A DNA stretch of 64,000 nucleotides. It comes from Thalassomonas sp. RHCl1 (GTDB taxonomy: Bacteria; Pseudomonadota; Gammaproteobacteria; Enterobacterales; Alteromonadaceae). Below are positions 54,301 through 63,001 of this stretch, piece by piece. The translations under genes were made by a program, and so were the position numbers. Location: assembly GCF_947387555.1 (NCBI RefSeq), contig NZ_CANDNZ010000003.1:124001-188000 (forward strand), read 5' to 3'. Positions within the stretch are counted from its first letter, which is position 1. Every line of letters begins with the position of its first letter. Below the pieces are notes generated by a model, which saw only the letters and a program-made list of their open reading frames with translations, searched no databases and was not told the origin of the DNA.

Positions 54301-55980
54301 TTAAACTTTAAATTTCGAAATAGAAGCATTAAGCGTATTCGAAATGTCGGTAATTTCACTTGAGTGTTGGTTCAGCTCTTGGCTCAGTGAATTAACGTCA
54401 TCCACTTTAATAACCAGTTCATTAACCTGTTTGCTAATATCCAGAGAGACTACCGACTGCTCTTGTGCGGCAGTCGCTATCTGTGTTGTGACATCGTTCA
54501 CCGCGACAAAACCGTCGCTGATACTGCTAATAGAGCTTCCTACTTTATCAGAGTTGTCCATCAAACAAGTAAATTCACCTTTTGTTTCTTCCATGCCTGA
54601 TGATACTTCCTGAGCTTTTGATTTGAGCGTTTCTATGGTCTGTGAAATTTCTTTGGTGGATAACTGAGTGCGTTGAGCGAGAGAGCGGACTTCATCGGCC
54701 ACTACAGCAAACCCCCTGCCCTGCTCGCCCGCCCTGGCAGCTTCAATGGCCGCATTTAAAGCGAGTAAATTGGTTTGTTCCGCAATGCCGTTAATCACGT
54801 CAACAACCTGGTTAACACTGGTTACTGTTTCACTCAGCTCAGCTATGGCTGTATCTGCTGTTTCTAAATTATTACGAATATTGCCAACCGAGTTGTCGGC
54901 TTGCTCCATGGCGTGACGCCCATTTTCAATTTCTTTTTTGGCTTTAGAAACTATGCCAATGGCATTTTCACACACCCCTGCTACTTCACTGGCACTGTGC
55001 GACAATTCTTCAATGGCGGTGGCTATTAAGTCGGTGGATTGTTTTTGAGAGTCCACCAATTCCATGCCCAAAGATGCACTGCCGGATAACTGGTGTGACG
55101 CTTTAGAAGTTGACTCTGAGCTATGTTTGACGTCAGAAATAATCTTACTTAATGAATCAACCATCACATCCAGAGCATCATTTAGCTGGCCTAATTCATT
55201 GTCAGATTGAATGGTTCTGTTGCCGCTACTTGTTAAATCTCCTTTAGCCACAACCAGCGCCGCCTGCCTTAACCTTTCGATTGGCTTAACCACTTTTGCA
55301 ATGATAAAGGTGTAACACGCCATGAAAAAGATTAATAAAATGACCACAAAGGCAATGGCAATCGTTACCTTTGAACTGACTTGATCAGAAACCAGGTTAA
55401 ACTCTTCTAGTTTTCTCTTGCTAAGCATTGTCATGAACTTATCAACCGGGGCAAAAATCTTGTTGCGCTCTTGATGATAGCTATGGTCAAACAGTAAATT
55501 TATCGCTTTTTTCCATTGCTTTATTTCTTCCCCGGTGAGCTGTTCCGGTACTTTGTTTTCAAATGGCTCTATTAAATTAAATGCTTCTTCTTCCGTGGTA
55601 ATTAATTTGAAAGACAAATCGACGGATTTATCCAGTAATTGCAGTTCCTGTTTTGTAAACTCATTCTCTACCAATAGTTCCCTAAATGGAATTTTTCGGC
55701 CGTCCGGGCGAGGAGCTTTACCTTCGATTTTGTCTACAATTGAAAAATATTCATCTTTGAATTTAGGGTCTAAGGTTGCCACGTAAGTTCGCGCTAATCG
55801 CGTTAGCGCGTCTGAATCGAGCTGAACTTCTTGGGCTAATTTGTATGAGTTAAGCCGTTCGTTGGCACTGGTAACCGACGCTTCTTGAGAAGACGATAAC
55901 ATGAAGGTTAAAGTAAGGATGCCGAATAATATGACGCCGGCGCTGGTAAACATGATTTGAAGGAGTTTTCTGATGGTCAT
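54301..55980 (-). CDS. Methyl-accepting chemotaxis protein
   Basis: 559 residues: transmembrane segment 1 (about 7-28), a helical periplasmic sensor of about 180 residues, transmembrane segment 2 (about 205-230), a HAMP domain, and the cytoplasmic signalling domain with the hairpin tip [32 protein letters not shown]. The sensor resembles a four-helix bundle and its ligand is unknown. The protein signals to CheA/CheW elsewhere in the genome. It is monocistronic. Confidence 0.93.
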   Translation of the reverse strand: MTIRKLLQIMFTSAGVILFGILTLTFMLSSSQEASVTSANERLNSYKLAQEVQLDSDALTRLARTYVATLDPKFKDEYFSIVDKIEGKAPRPDGRKIPFRELLVENEFTKQELQLLDKSVDLSFKLITTEEEAFNLIEPFENKVPEQLTGEEIKQWKKAINLLFDHSYHQERNKIFAPVDKFMTMLSKRKLEEFNLVSDQVSSKVTIAIAFVVILLIFFMACYTFIIAKVVKPIERLRQAALVVAKGDLTSSGNRTIQSDNELGQLNDALDVMVDSLSKIISDVKHSSESTSKASHQLSGSASLGMELVDSQKQSTDLIATAIEELSHSASEVAGVCENAIGIVSKAKKEIENGRHAMEQADNSVGNIRNNLETADTAIAELSETVTSVNQVVDVINGIAEQTNLLALNAAIEAARAGEQGRGFAVVADEVRSLAQRTQLSTKEISQTIETLKSKAQEVSSGMEETKGEFTCLMDNSDKVGSSISSISDGFVAVNDVTTQIATAAQEQSVVSLDISKQVNELVIKVDDVNSLSQELNQHSSEITDISNTLNASISKFKV

Positions 55981-56346
55981 AGAAAGGTAACTGCCTGAAT
56001 AATACTTACCTAAAGTTAGAAGATAATTTGCTACTTTTCATTTAATTATTTTAAAAATTATCTTTAACATTCCTTCTCTTTTTTATGCGCAGGTGAGTGC
56101 CGTGAAGGATCCATCCATTGGATTCTACTGACAAATCTCTTTTGTGCGTAATGAAAGACCTGGCTCTCCAAGTGCCTGATAAACGGCCCCTGGTGCAATT
56201 TGAAAGTACTCCACACATTTAATTCTGGAGCTTAACAGGTGTTTTATAAGTAAGGCACTTTCTCTGAGGCCCGAACAGAATTAAAGTTATTCTATTGATA
56301 CTTAAGTGATTTGGCGCCAGTTGCCGATACCTAAAACATTTGAACC
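55981..56346. other. 366-bp intergenic region with repeat fragment
   Basis: No gene is seen. The short segment 56150-56166 (AATGAAAGACCTGGCTC) nearly repeats 60619-60635, and so is probably a fragment of the same dispersed element seen at 48087 and 60575. Confidence 0.4.
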
Positions 56347-56763
56347 CTATGAGCTAACCCTGTCGTCATAGATTTTACGACAATGCTTAATATCGTCATG
56401 ATGTTCGCCCGCCCAAGATACTAATTGATACAAAGGTTTAACGATGCCACTGCCCATTTCAGTGAGCTCGTATTCAACTCTTACGGGGACTTCTGGAAAG
56501 ACGGTTCTTTTCACATAACCTTCTCGTTCTAAGTCTCGCAGCGTTTGCGTTAACATCCGCTGGGAGATGCCTATGATTCTTGATTTAAGTGAGTTAAACC
56601 TGTCAGAACCATCCACCAAGGCAAATAGAATTAACATAGACCACTTATCTCCTATTTGAGCGACAACATTACGAATGGGACACTCATCATCGTTGTAGAA
56701 CTTTCGCCTTTCTGTTTTGTTTTTTTCTGCCACTACACACCTCTTCTTTTCTTCTTTTCTCAT
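56347..56763 (-). CDS. HxlR-family transcriptional regulator
   Basis: 138 residues from the ATG at 56763 (AAGG six bases upstream; a GTG at 56778 is less likely). The HxlR pattern is complete: CPIRNVVAQIGDKWSMLILFAL, the wing-helix segment GISQRMLTQTLRDLEREGYV and VRVEYELTEMG. A cysteine precedes the domain, as in redox- or electrophile-sensing members such as HypR and QorR. It is divergent from the SnoaL-like gene, and a palindrome lies between them, so it probably controls that gene and itself. Confidence 0.9.
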   Translation of the reverse strand: MRKEEKKRCVVAEKNKTERRKFYNDDECPIRNVVAQIGDKWSMLILFALVDGSDRFNSLKSRIIGISQRMLTQTLRDLEREGYVKRTVFPEVPVRVEYELTEMGSGIVKPLYQLVSWAGEHHDDIKHCRKIYDDRVSS

Positions 56764-56820
56764 TATCCGCCTTTGCACAGGTTACCTTTTTGTGCCTAGA
56801 GCAGGTTTTGGTACCTAATT

Positions 56821-56834
56821 GTAACCTTGGTTAC
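56821..56834. promoter_or_regulatory. Candidate HxlR operator
   Basis: Perfect palindrome GTAACCTTGGTTAC in the divergent promoter. Further half-sites GGTTAC occur near 56780 and 56858, giving three spaced copies of the motif in about 80 bases. Confidence 0.55.
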
Positions 56835-56889
56835 TTTTAATTACTATGGTGCACACTGGTTACTTATTAAAAATTTTCAGGAGTTATCT

Positions 56890-57432
56890 ATGTGGAAAAC
56901 CATTACATTTTCATTACTATTTTTGGTCAGTGTTACGTCATTTGCGCAAAGTGTTGATAAGCCAACGATTGATTTTCAGTCACTGAAAAAGTCAAGCTGG
57001 TCACAGCAAGAGTTAAAAAATGCAAAACAGATCACTGATTTTGTACAAAACCTAATGAACGATCATAACTTCGGCTATGTTTTGGAGCACTTTAACGACA
57101 GCTCCTACATTCAGCACAACAGAAACATCCCTGATAAAATAATTGGTTTGGTTGGTTTTTTGCAAGAGTTTGTCGATAGTTATCCAGAATACTCTTATGA
57201 CGTGAAGCATATCTATGTAGATGGCGATTTCGTTATCTTCCATTCTCACGCCACCTTAAAAAAAGAAGATAGAGGAAATGACCAAAAAGGCTTGAATATT
57301 ATTGATACCTGGCGGATTGAAAATGGAAAAATTGTTGAACATTGGGACTCCATTCAAGCGCTTGATTTTTTTATGCGATCCTATTCCCTGGTCAGTGGCG
57401 GCAATATCCGAAACTCAAACGGCGTATTTTAG
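56890..57432 (+). CDS. Exported SnoaL/NTF2-like protein
   Basis: 180 residues from the ATG at 56890 with CAGGAGT upstream. A signal peptide (about 1-19, ending TSFAQ) is followed by an NTF2-like fold typical of SnoaL-related proteins: FVQNLMNDHNFGYVLEHF, YIQHNRNIPD, FHSHATLKKEDRG, and the closing IIDTWRIENGKIVEHWDSIQ. Relatives are annotated as nuclear transport factor 2 family or polyketide-cyclase-like proteins, mostly of unknown substrate, and frequently sit beside HxlR regulators and quinone or electrophile detoxification genes. Confidence 0.8.
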   Translation: MWKTITFSLLFLVSVTSFAQSVDKPTIDFQSLKKSSWSQQELKNAKQITDFVQNLMNDHNFGYVLEHFNDSSYIQHNRNIPDKIIGLVGFLQEFVDSYPEYSYDVKHIYVDGDFVIFHSHATLKKEDRGNDQKGLNIIDTWRIENGKIVEHWDSIQALDFFMRSYSLVSGGNIRNSNGVF

Positions 57433-57451
57433 CATCTGGCAATAAAGTATC

Positions 57452-57485
57452 TTGGTGGTTAGGGTTCTTTCGTCCTGACCACCAA
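57452..57485. terminator. Bidirectional hairpin between convergent genes
   Basis: TTGGTGGTTAGG (57452-57463) pairs with CCTGACCACCAA (57474-57485), 11 of 12 Watson-Crick plus one G-U. T runs are weak on both sides. Confidence 0.5.
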
Positions 57486-57645
57486 CACCTTTAAAGTTAG
57501 CCGTATCGTCAAGGGGTAAGTCTTGTTTTGCCTTGGCATAACGCTGCCTGCCTTTCTCCTGCAAACACTATCCTGCAGAGTGTGAATAACGGGCATCAGG
57601 ATAAACTCATAATGCCATATTAATTGAAAGCTATTGTCGAAATAC

Positions 57646-58572
57646 TCAAAACACCAGCATATGCTCTTCATCACGAGCTATTTGAACAATTTGTTCCCGT
57701 AACCATCGGTTGCTTTGATCATCTTTATTTTTAACATGCCAATATAGCTTCATGGAAAAACTCGTTAAGCTGACAGGTGTTTTAAAGGCTGTGATATCGA
57801 ATCTATCCGCGATGACCTCCATAAATTTTCGTGGTGCCGTCAGTATGGCGTCACTCGATTCCAGAATATGGGGAGCGCTTGAGAAGTTAGCTACTTTAAA
57901 CTGTACATCCCTGGATAAGCCCATTTTTTCTAACGCGTCATCAACCATGCCGCGGTTGTCTTTCCCGGTTCCCGCTAAAATATGGGGGTATTGACAAAAA
58001 CTATGTGCATCACGTTTCGTGCCTAAAAAGGGATGCTCATTTCTTGTTGCTGAGAGGAAATCGTCACGATACAGGGTTGTTACCATCAAGCTCGGGTGAC
58101 TCGACTCTACCACACTAATGGTAAAATCAACCTCACCGCTCTCAATTTGACTGGCGAGACTGTGTTTATCCAATTTATTGAAAATCAGATGAATATTGGG
58201 AGCTACTTTACTAAGGTGCTTTATCAAAGGTGCCGCGATAACCTGCTCAACCAGATCACTGGTCGCAATATAAAAAGTACGGCTGGAATGTAATGGTTCA
58301 AATTCCTCCTGGAGCAATATATTGCGTTCAAAATCATTTAACCAGCGATTTAAACGGGTTTGCATCGACTCTGCTCTGGGCGTCAATACTAATTTATTCC
58401 CCTGACGGATCACTAATGAGTCATTGAAACTGTGACGAAGTTTTTTCAAGGTATGACTGACCGCTGATTGCGTCAACCCGGCACGCTCACCGGCACGCGT
58501 TAGATTTTTTGTTTCGAATATCAGTTGCAGCAGCCTTAGCTGGTTCAACTCTATGTCAGAAATATTACTCAT
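57646..58572 (-). CDS. LysR-family transcriptional regulator
   Basis: 308 residues. The N-terminal winged helix-turn-helix (NLTRAGERAGLTQSAVSHTLKKLR) is typical of LysR regulators, followed by a linker helix and the two-lobed ligand domain with the strand FYIATSDLVEQVIAAPLIKHL. It is divergent from the exported DJ-1 gene, which with the SDR gene is its likely target. A perfect 12-bp palindrome lies in the shared promoter. Confidence 0.93.
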   Translation of the reverse strand: MSNISDIELNQLRLLQLIFETKNLTRAGERAGLTQSAVSHTLKKLRHSFNDSLVIRQGNKLVLTPRAESMQTRLNRWLNDFERNILLQEEFEPLHSSRTFYIATSDLVEQVIAAPLIKHLSKVAPNIHLIFNKLDKHSLASQIESGEVDFTISVVESSHPSLMVTTLYRDDFLSATRNEHPFLGTKRDAHSFCQYPHILAGTGKDNRGMVDDALEKMGLSRDVQFKVANFSSAPHILESSDAILTAPRKFMEVIADRFDITAFKTPVSLTSFSMKLYWHVKNKDDQSNRWLREQIVQIARDEEHMLVF

Positions 58573-58625
58573 GATGACAAACCTAGGTCATTAATCTTGT
58601 TCATGGCTATATTAGCTCAATTAAT

Positions 58626-58637
58626 TTCATTAATGAA
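58626..58637. promoter_or_regulatory. Candidate LysR operator
   Basis: Perfect palindrome TTCATTAATGAA between the divergent LysR and DJ-1 genes. A related half-site TCATTAAT occurs nearby at about 58590. Confidence 0.45.
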
Positions 58638-58699
58638 CATGCAAGCCTTATTCTGTTTGTGAATCGAACACAATCACAATCAATTTTAAGGTAATGATA

Positions 58700-59542
58700 A
58701 TGAAACTGAAAAAACTCCTTGCTGTCGCGGCTTTAGTGATCAGCCCGGTAACCATGGCAGACAACATCTTAGTTGTAATGTCTGATATCTCAGAAATGAA
58801 GCTCAAGAATGGTTATAACTACAAAACCGGCTTTTACCTGAATGAGCTTATGGAGCCAGTTAAGCTGTTTATGGATGCAGGGCATACACTGACCTTTGCT
58901 ACGCCAACCGGCTTGGCGCCAACCTTAGATCCTGTTTCTGATACACCAGAGCACTTCCTTGACGTAAGTAAAGCAAACTACAAGGCCCATAAAATGCTTT
59001 TCAATAAGTTAAAGCTGACCGACAAAACACACAGCCCGGTATTAAGTTTTTCCCGTATTGAACAAGTCGGTATTGAGCACTTTGATGCCGTGTTTGTGCC
59101 GGGCGGTCACGCACCATTAGGCGATTTAGTGGCTAATGACCAATTGGGTAACTTTTTACGTCACTTTAACGCCGAGTCCAAGCCGACGGGACTGGTGTGC
59201 CACGGCCCGGTTGCTCTGCTTTCTGCACTGGCAAACAACGCTGATTTTGAAGTGCAAATGAAAGCAGGTAAAAAGGCCAAACCGGCGAAGGATTGGATTT
59301 ACGACGGCTACAACATGACCACCTTCAGCAACGCAGAAGAAACCGTTGCCACAAAATACTACTTAGGCGAGGACGAATTATTCTACTGGCCGCAAGCGGC
59401 ATTAACCAACGCCGGTGGTAACTACTCTCGCAGCCAGGAAGATTGGCAGCCGCACATAGTTGTCGACCGTGAATTAATCACAGGGCAAAACAACAAATCC
59501 TCAGTGGGGGTTGCTCAGGCATTGCTAACCCTATTGAACTGA
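58700..59542 (+). CDS. Exported DJ-1/PfpI family protein
   Basis: 280 residues from the ATG at 58700 (AAGG eight bases upstream). A signal peptide (about 1-19, ending VTMA) is unusual for this mostly cytoplasmic family. The fold motifs are VFVPGGHAPLGD and the nucleophile elbow LVCHGPVALL. Overall it resembles Hsp31-type members with glyoxalase III or chaperone activity. It is followed 87 bases later by an SDR gene, suggesting an aldehyde or dicarbonyl detoxification unit under the LysR regulator. Confidence 0.85.
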   Translation: MKLKKLLAVAALVISPVTMADNILVVMSDISEMKLKNGYNYKTGFYLNELMEPVKLFMDAGHTLTFATPTGLAPTLDPVSDTPEHFLDVSKANYKAHKMLFNKLKLTDKTHSPVLSFSRIEQVGIEHFDAVFVPGGHAPLGDLVANDQLGNFLRHFNAESKPTGLVCHGPVALLSALANNADFEVQMKAGKKAKPAKDWIYDGYNMTTFSNAEETVATKYYLGEDELFYWPQAALTNAGGNYSRSQEDWQPHIVVDRELITGQNNKSSVGVAQALLTLLN

Positions 59543-59629
59543 TAAGTCTTTGCTTAAGCATCAAACACATAGCAACAACCTGTTCAGACAAAATTTAACA
59601 TAAACACATTTACCAATTAGGAAACCATC

Positions 59630-60505
59630 ATGACTAAATCAGTTCTTATTACCGGTTCAAACAGTGGCTTTGGCTACCTTATCGCCAATACCTTGGCAAC
59701 CAATGGCTACAAGGTGATTGGCTCAATGCGCGATCCTCAAGGACGTAATGCCTCTATCGCCAATGAGTTAAAAGCCAAAGGCATTATTGTTGTCGATATA
59801 GACGTAACGGATGATGAAAGTGTTGCCAAGGGAGTCGCTAAAGCAACCGAAGCCGCAGGTGCAATTGATGTATTAATAAACAATGCCGGCGTGGGCACAC
59901 TCGGTTGGCAGGAAAGCTTTAACATTGAAGATTTTAAAAAGGTTTTTGACATCAATGTTTTTGGGGTTCAGCGGTTAACACGCGCGGTGTTGCCACAAAT
60001 GAAGCAGCGGGGTCATGGCACCTTAATCCAGATCTCGAGCATATTAGGTAAGTTTGTTTTGCCTTTCTTAGGCTCTTACAATGCCACCAAACATGCTGTA
60101 GAAGGGCTGGCAGAAAATTATCGTGTAGAGCTTTCACAGTTTGGCGTGCAGTCTTTAATTATTCAGCCTGGCGGGTTTGGCACGGACTTTGGCGCAAACC
60201 TGTTAAAAGCCAGTGATAAGGCTGTGGCCCAGAGCTATGGAGAATATGCCGATGCCCCTGAACAAATGTGGGCTGGCACCGAGCAAAGCCATGACGCCGA
60301 AGATGCGCCGGATCCGCAGATGGTTGCGGATGCAGTGCTAAAGCTATTGAAGACAGCGCCTGAAGAGCGCCCTTTTAGAACCACTGTTGATGGCACTGGC
60401 TTGAATCCGGCTATAGAGGGCGTTAACCAAGCCACTGAAAATGCAATGCAAGAAATTTATGCCACTTACTCAATGGATAATTTGTTTCAACTTAAACAGA
60501 GCTAA
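59630..60505 (+). CDS. Short-chain dehydrogenase/reductase
   Basis: 291 residues. The Rossmann motif TGSNSGFG (about 8-15), NNAGVGTLG, and catalytic Ser (ISSILGKF) with YNATK are intact. The family is classical SDR; relatives reduce aldehydes and ketones with NAD(P)H. TTAGGAAACC precedes the ATG. It belongs with the exported DJ-1 gene by direction and spacing. Confidence 0.92.
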   Translation: MTKSVLITGSNSGFGYLIANTLATNGYKVIGSMRDPQGRNASIANELKAKGIIVVDIDVTDDESVAKGVAKATEAAGAIDVLINNAGVGTLGWQESFNIEDFKKVFDINVFGVQRLTRAVLPQMKQRGHGTLIQISSILGKFVLPFLGSYNATKHAVEGLAENYRVELSQFGVQSLIIQPGGFGTDFGANLLKASDKAVAQSYGEYADAPEQMWAGTEQSHDAEDAPDPQMVADAVLKLLKTAPEERPFRTTVDGTGLNPAIEGVNQATENAMQEIYATYSMDNLFQLKQS

Positions 60506-60574
60506 GTTGCACTATTAACTCTTTAAGGCGCACCTTTTAATTTTATTGTAATTTCACATTAGGTTATCGGGTGC

Positions 60575-60626
60575 CTCTTAACCAAGGGGTCTACGAAGTG
60601 AACTTTAAGTGATTGCAAAATGAAAG
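60575..60626 (+). repeat. Dispersed repeat, copy 2
   Basis: Matches copy 1 at 48087-48136 (26 of 30 in the best block, 60597-60626) and continues into AATGAAAGACCTGCTCC, also seen in part at 56150. Confidence 0.6.
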
Positions 60627-60873
60627 ACCTGCTCCCTTCTGATTCTACAAAGCTTATGCAAATTAAAGGGATTAGCTCTGAGAGCTTTGATTTTGGAGGA
60701 ACTGTTCACAACCGCGAGGTATTTCTTCTTTGGATTGTGCGGTGTGGAGCTTGACCGAAAATTTCCGATAAGAGTAATTTGGGACAACCATGTTTTAAGG
60801 ACTATCTTTGCTATTTTCATTTGCCCTGTTAATCTAGTAAATACATGAAGGTTAGCAACAAAAAAGGATTTTT

Positions 60874-61374
60874 ATGCTTACATTCAAAAAACTCTGGGAT
60901 AATCACCCCACCATATCCGGAAATGAATATCCATGCTCAACAAACGGTGTCATCCATTTCTCAGATCAATGCGCTATCCGGCTCGGAGTTGCACTGGCTA
61001 AATGTGGCGTAAATACTGCCTATATAGCGGGTGCTCGTCATTGTTGGCATCATAAAAAAATACAGGGCCATATTTTAGCGGCGCAAGAACTCGCTCTAGG
61101 GTTAAGTAATCAGCCATTAGGTGGTATGGAACAACGACAGAATGTTGATCCAAAAAATTTTAAAAACATTATCAAAGATAAAAGAGGCATTATCTTTTTT
61201 AAAAATTTCTGGGTCCGATCTGATGGTAATAGAACGGGTGATCACATTGATTTATGGAATGGTACTAGATTAACTGACTGGAAGTCATGGCTTCGGATCC
61301 AGCTTGGTCTTAGTTGGGATGGCACATTCAGTGATTTTGGCCGCTCAGCTGAAGTTTGGTTTTGGGAAGTGTAA
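60874..61374 (+). CDS. Tae4-type peptidoglycan amidase effector
   Basis: 166 residues with the Tae4 (type VI amidase effector 4) plan: a catalytic cysteine C33 in SDQCAIRLGVAL and a catalytic histidine H124 in GDHIDLWNG, with a nearby Asp. Tae4 enzymes cleave the D-Glu-mDAP peptide bond in the murein of competing cells after T6SS delivery. No signal peptide is present, as expected for an injected toxin. No T6SS structural gene lies in the window, so it is an orphan effector. The following gene begins two bases after the stop and is the likely immunity gene. Confidence 0.88.
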   Translation: MLTFKKLWDNHPTISGNEYPCSTNGVIHFSDQCAIRLGVALAKCGVNTAYIAGARHCWHHKKIQGHILAAQELALGLSNQPLGGMEQRQNVDPKNFKNIIKDKRGIIFFKNFWVRSDGNRTGDHIDLWNGTRLTDWKSWLRIQLGLSWDGTFSDFGRSAEVWFWEV

Positions 61375-61376
61375 GC

Positions 61377-61886
61377 ATGCTTAAGAAATTTATCTTAATT
61401 TTATTGATCACGTTAGGGGTGGCAACAGGGTTGTTTTATAACTCTAAAAGCTGGACCAACAATCAGCAGCAAAGAATAACGGTTCATGAGCAGGATTACT
61501 TTGAGCTAAATTCAAAATCCCGGATTTTAGCGTTCGTCACCCAGGTTGACTATGCCGCAGTTGTTTATCCACAGGCAAGCTTAGCCTACCCTAATAGTTT
61601 GTTTCACAGGTACATTTTAGGAAATCCAGTTGAAAGTACTTTTTATAAAATAAGAGCGGATGTGGAACAAACAATAATGGGGGAGCACCATAACTCGATT
61701 ATTTATTATTCAGCCAGTTCTTCGTTACCCGCCTACCCTGTTTTTGTTGCCTTATGTCGATCTGAAAATGGTTATTATGCGCCTGATAATGGCTTTGAAA
61801 TTCCGGCCACGGAGGAAGCCATAGCATTTTTAAAGCATATTGATCTTCAAAATATCAATAGATCAGCGACCGCTTGCCAAAACTAA
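61377..61886 (+). CDS. Candidate periplasmic immunity protein for the Tae4 effector
   Basis: 169 residues from the ATG at 61377, two bases after the effector stop. An N-terminal hydrophobic segment (about 4-22) would place the rest in the periplasm, where a Tae4 inhibitor must act. Two cysteines near the end (LCRSEN and TACQN) could form a disulfide. I cannot match it to the known Tai4 sequence pattern, and it is longer than typical Tai4, so the claim rests on position and predicted location. Confidence 0.6.
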   Translation: MLKKFILILLITLGVATGLFYNSKSWTNNQQQRITVHEQDYFELNSKSRILAFVTQVDYAAVVYPQASLAYPNSLFHRYILGNPVESTFYKIRADVEQTIMGEHHNSIIYYSASSSLPAYPVFVALCRSENGYYAPDNGFEIPATEEAIAFLKHIDLQNINRSATACQN

Positions 61887-61948
61887 TCGTACTGAATTTT
61901 ATTGATGTCCGTAGAGCGGGATAAAACCTTGTTGGTAGGAAGCGCCTA

Positions 61949-61976
61949 GCTCCCGGGATTATCCTTAACCGGGAGC
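61949..61976. terminator. Hairpin between convergent genes
   Basis: An 8-bp perfect stem GCTCCCGG/CCGGGAGC with a 12-base loop, flanked by an outer AACCTTG/CAAGGTT pair (61925-61931 and 61980-61986). No clear T run; probably a bidirectional terminator. Confidence 0.5.
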
Positions 61977-61984
61977 AGCCAAGG

Positions 61985-62341
61985 TTAATTGTTAAAGCCC
62001 TTATGAACCTCATGTATTCTGTGTTTAAAACCTGCCACCTGTTCTTTCAGCCAAATGCTGTAATGGCTAAAGCCGGCGATGGTGGCCTGGTCCAGGGCTT
62101 CTGGTTCCCTGACTATGGCGGCAAAGGCGTCGCAGATGAAGGCGCATTCTTCATTGAATTGGGAGAATTCATCGCACAGCAGTAGCATATCGGCTTTGAG
62201 CTGCTTTGCTGTGTGCTGTTCTTTGCTTGGCTCTTTGCCCAGCTCTTTACTTGGTTCTTCGCTCGTTTTTTCGGCCATTGTCCCGGAAGGTTTGGCTTTT
62301 TGGGCCGGTGCGGAGCCGGTTTTTGGGTTTGATTCAGACAT
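61985..62341 (-). CDS. Small hypothetical protein
   Basis: 118 residues from the ATG at 62341, seven bases after GGAGGG. The first 50 residues are Lys/Glu/Ser/Pro-rich with repeated EPSKE units and look disordered; residues about 52-115 are helical with three cysteine/aromatic helices (LCDEFSQFNEEC, FICDAFAAIV, FSHYSIWLKEQVAGF). No family is recognised. A short open frame upstream overlaps its start, so the two might be coupled. Confidence 0.5.
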   Translation of the reverse strand: MSESNPKTGSAPAQKAKPSGTMAEKTSEEPSKELGKEPSKEQHTAKQLKADMLLLCDEFSQFNEECAFICDAFAAIVREPEALDQATIAGFSHYSIWLKEQVAGFKHRIHEVHKGFNN

Positions 62342-62534
62342 CACACTGCCCTCCTGTGGCCACTGCTGATAAATATTTTGCTGCTTGTTGGTGGCTGGAA
62401 TATGGGGGCGTATGCTTGGGGTGGTGGTTAGTGCTGCGTGTTTTTAACATCTGGTGACAGGCGGTGCTGTCACTTTTAGTTGTTAAAAAAACTTTAACCG
62501 AGAAAAACTCTGGCTTATCATTAACTTTAGCCAT
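62334..62534 (-). CDS. Short open frame overlapping the next gene, doubtful
   Basis: 66 codons starting at an ATG with AAGG eight bases upstream and ending just inside the next gene. The product (MAKVNDKPEFF...) has no recognisable motif. The good ribosome-binding site is the only support; it could be a translated leader for the downstream gene. Confidence 0.3.
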   Translation of the reverse strand: MAKVNDKPEFFSVKVFLTTKSDSTACHQMLKTRSTNHHPKHTPPYSSHQQAAKYLSAVATGGQCDV

Positions 62535-63001
62535 AATGGATACCTTGTATATCGGTTGTGGTTAGCTGCCTCTGTGTGTTACAGCACTCAGGGGTAGCGC
62601 TCATGTTGTTTATTTAAAATATGCTTTTTTCGTTGCTCCTATGATTGTAATTCCCCTTAATTTATAGACTGAAAAACTGGATAAATCTACAGTTTTGTTG
62701 ACTTATTGATGATAAAAAACCGCTATTTTTTTGCCTTGTTCTCCCCTGCCTACCGGGTTCTTTTCTACCTGCTGTCCGGGAGGGGGCAGCGAATGGAAAT
62801 ATCACCGTAACTCGCTGATAAATTAAATGATAAACCGATTTCTGGTAAGAAATCTTGGCATTATTAGCCGGGTTTCCTGCTGCTGAAACCCGGCTAGGGT
62901 TTTTATCGTTAGTGATGTGTTGCCCGCCCGTTATTTATGAACAGATGAAAACGAAACAATCGTTGTGGACGTGTCAGCGAAAATAGTGTCGCCAAAGGGG
63001 G
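62535..63001. other. 467-bp intergenic region with orphan + strand terminator
   Basis: No protein gene is seen. A strong terminator oriented to the + strand ends at 62904 although both flanking genes are on the - strand. A possible promoter (TTGACT at 62698-62703, weak CGCTAT 17 bases later) lies upstream, so a small RNA of about 170 bases is possible. Confidence 0.35.
62865..62904 (+). terminator. Strong rho-independent terminator
   Basis: A 12-bp perfect stem (TAGCCGGGTTTC, 62865-62876; GAAACCCGGCTA, 62885-62896) with an 8-base loop runs through GGG into five T. No + strand gene lies upstream. Confidence 0.75.
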
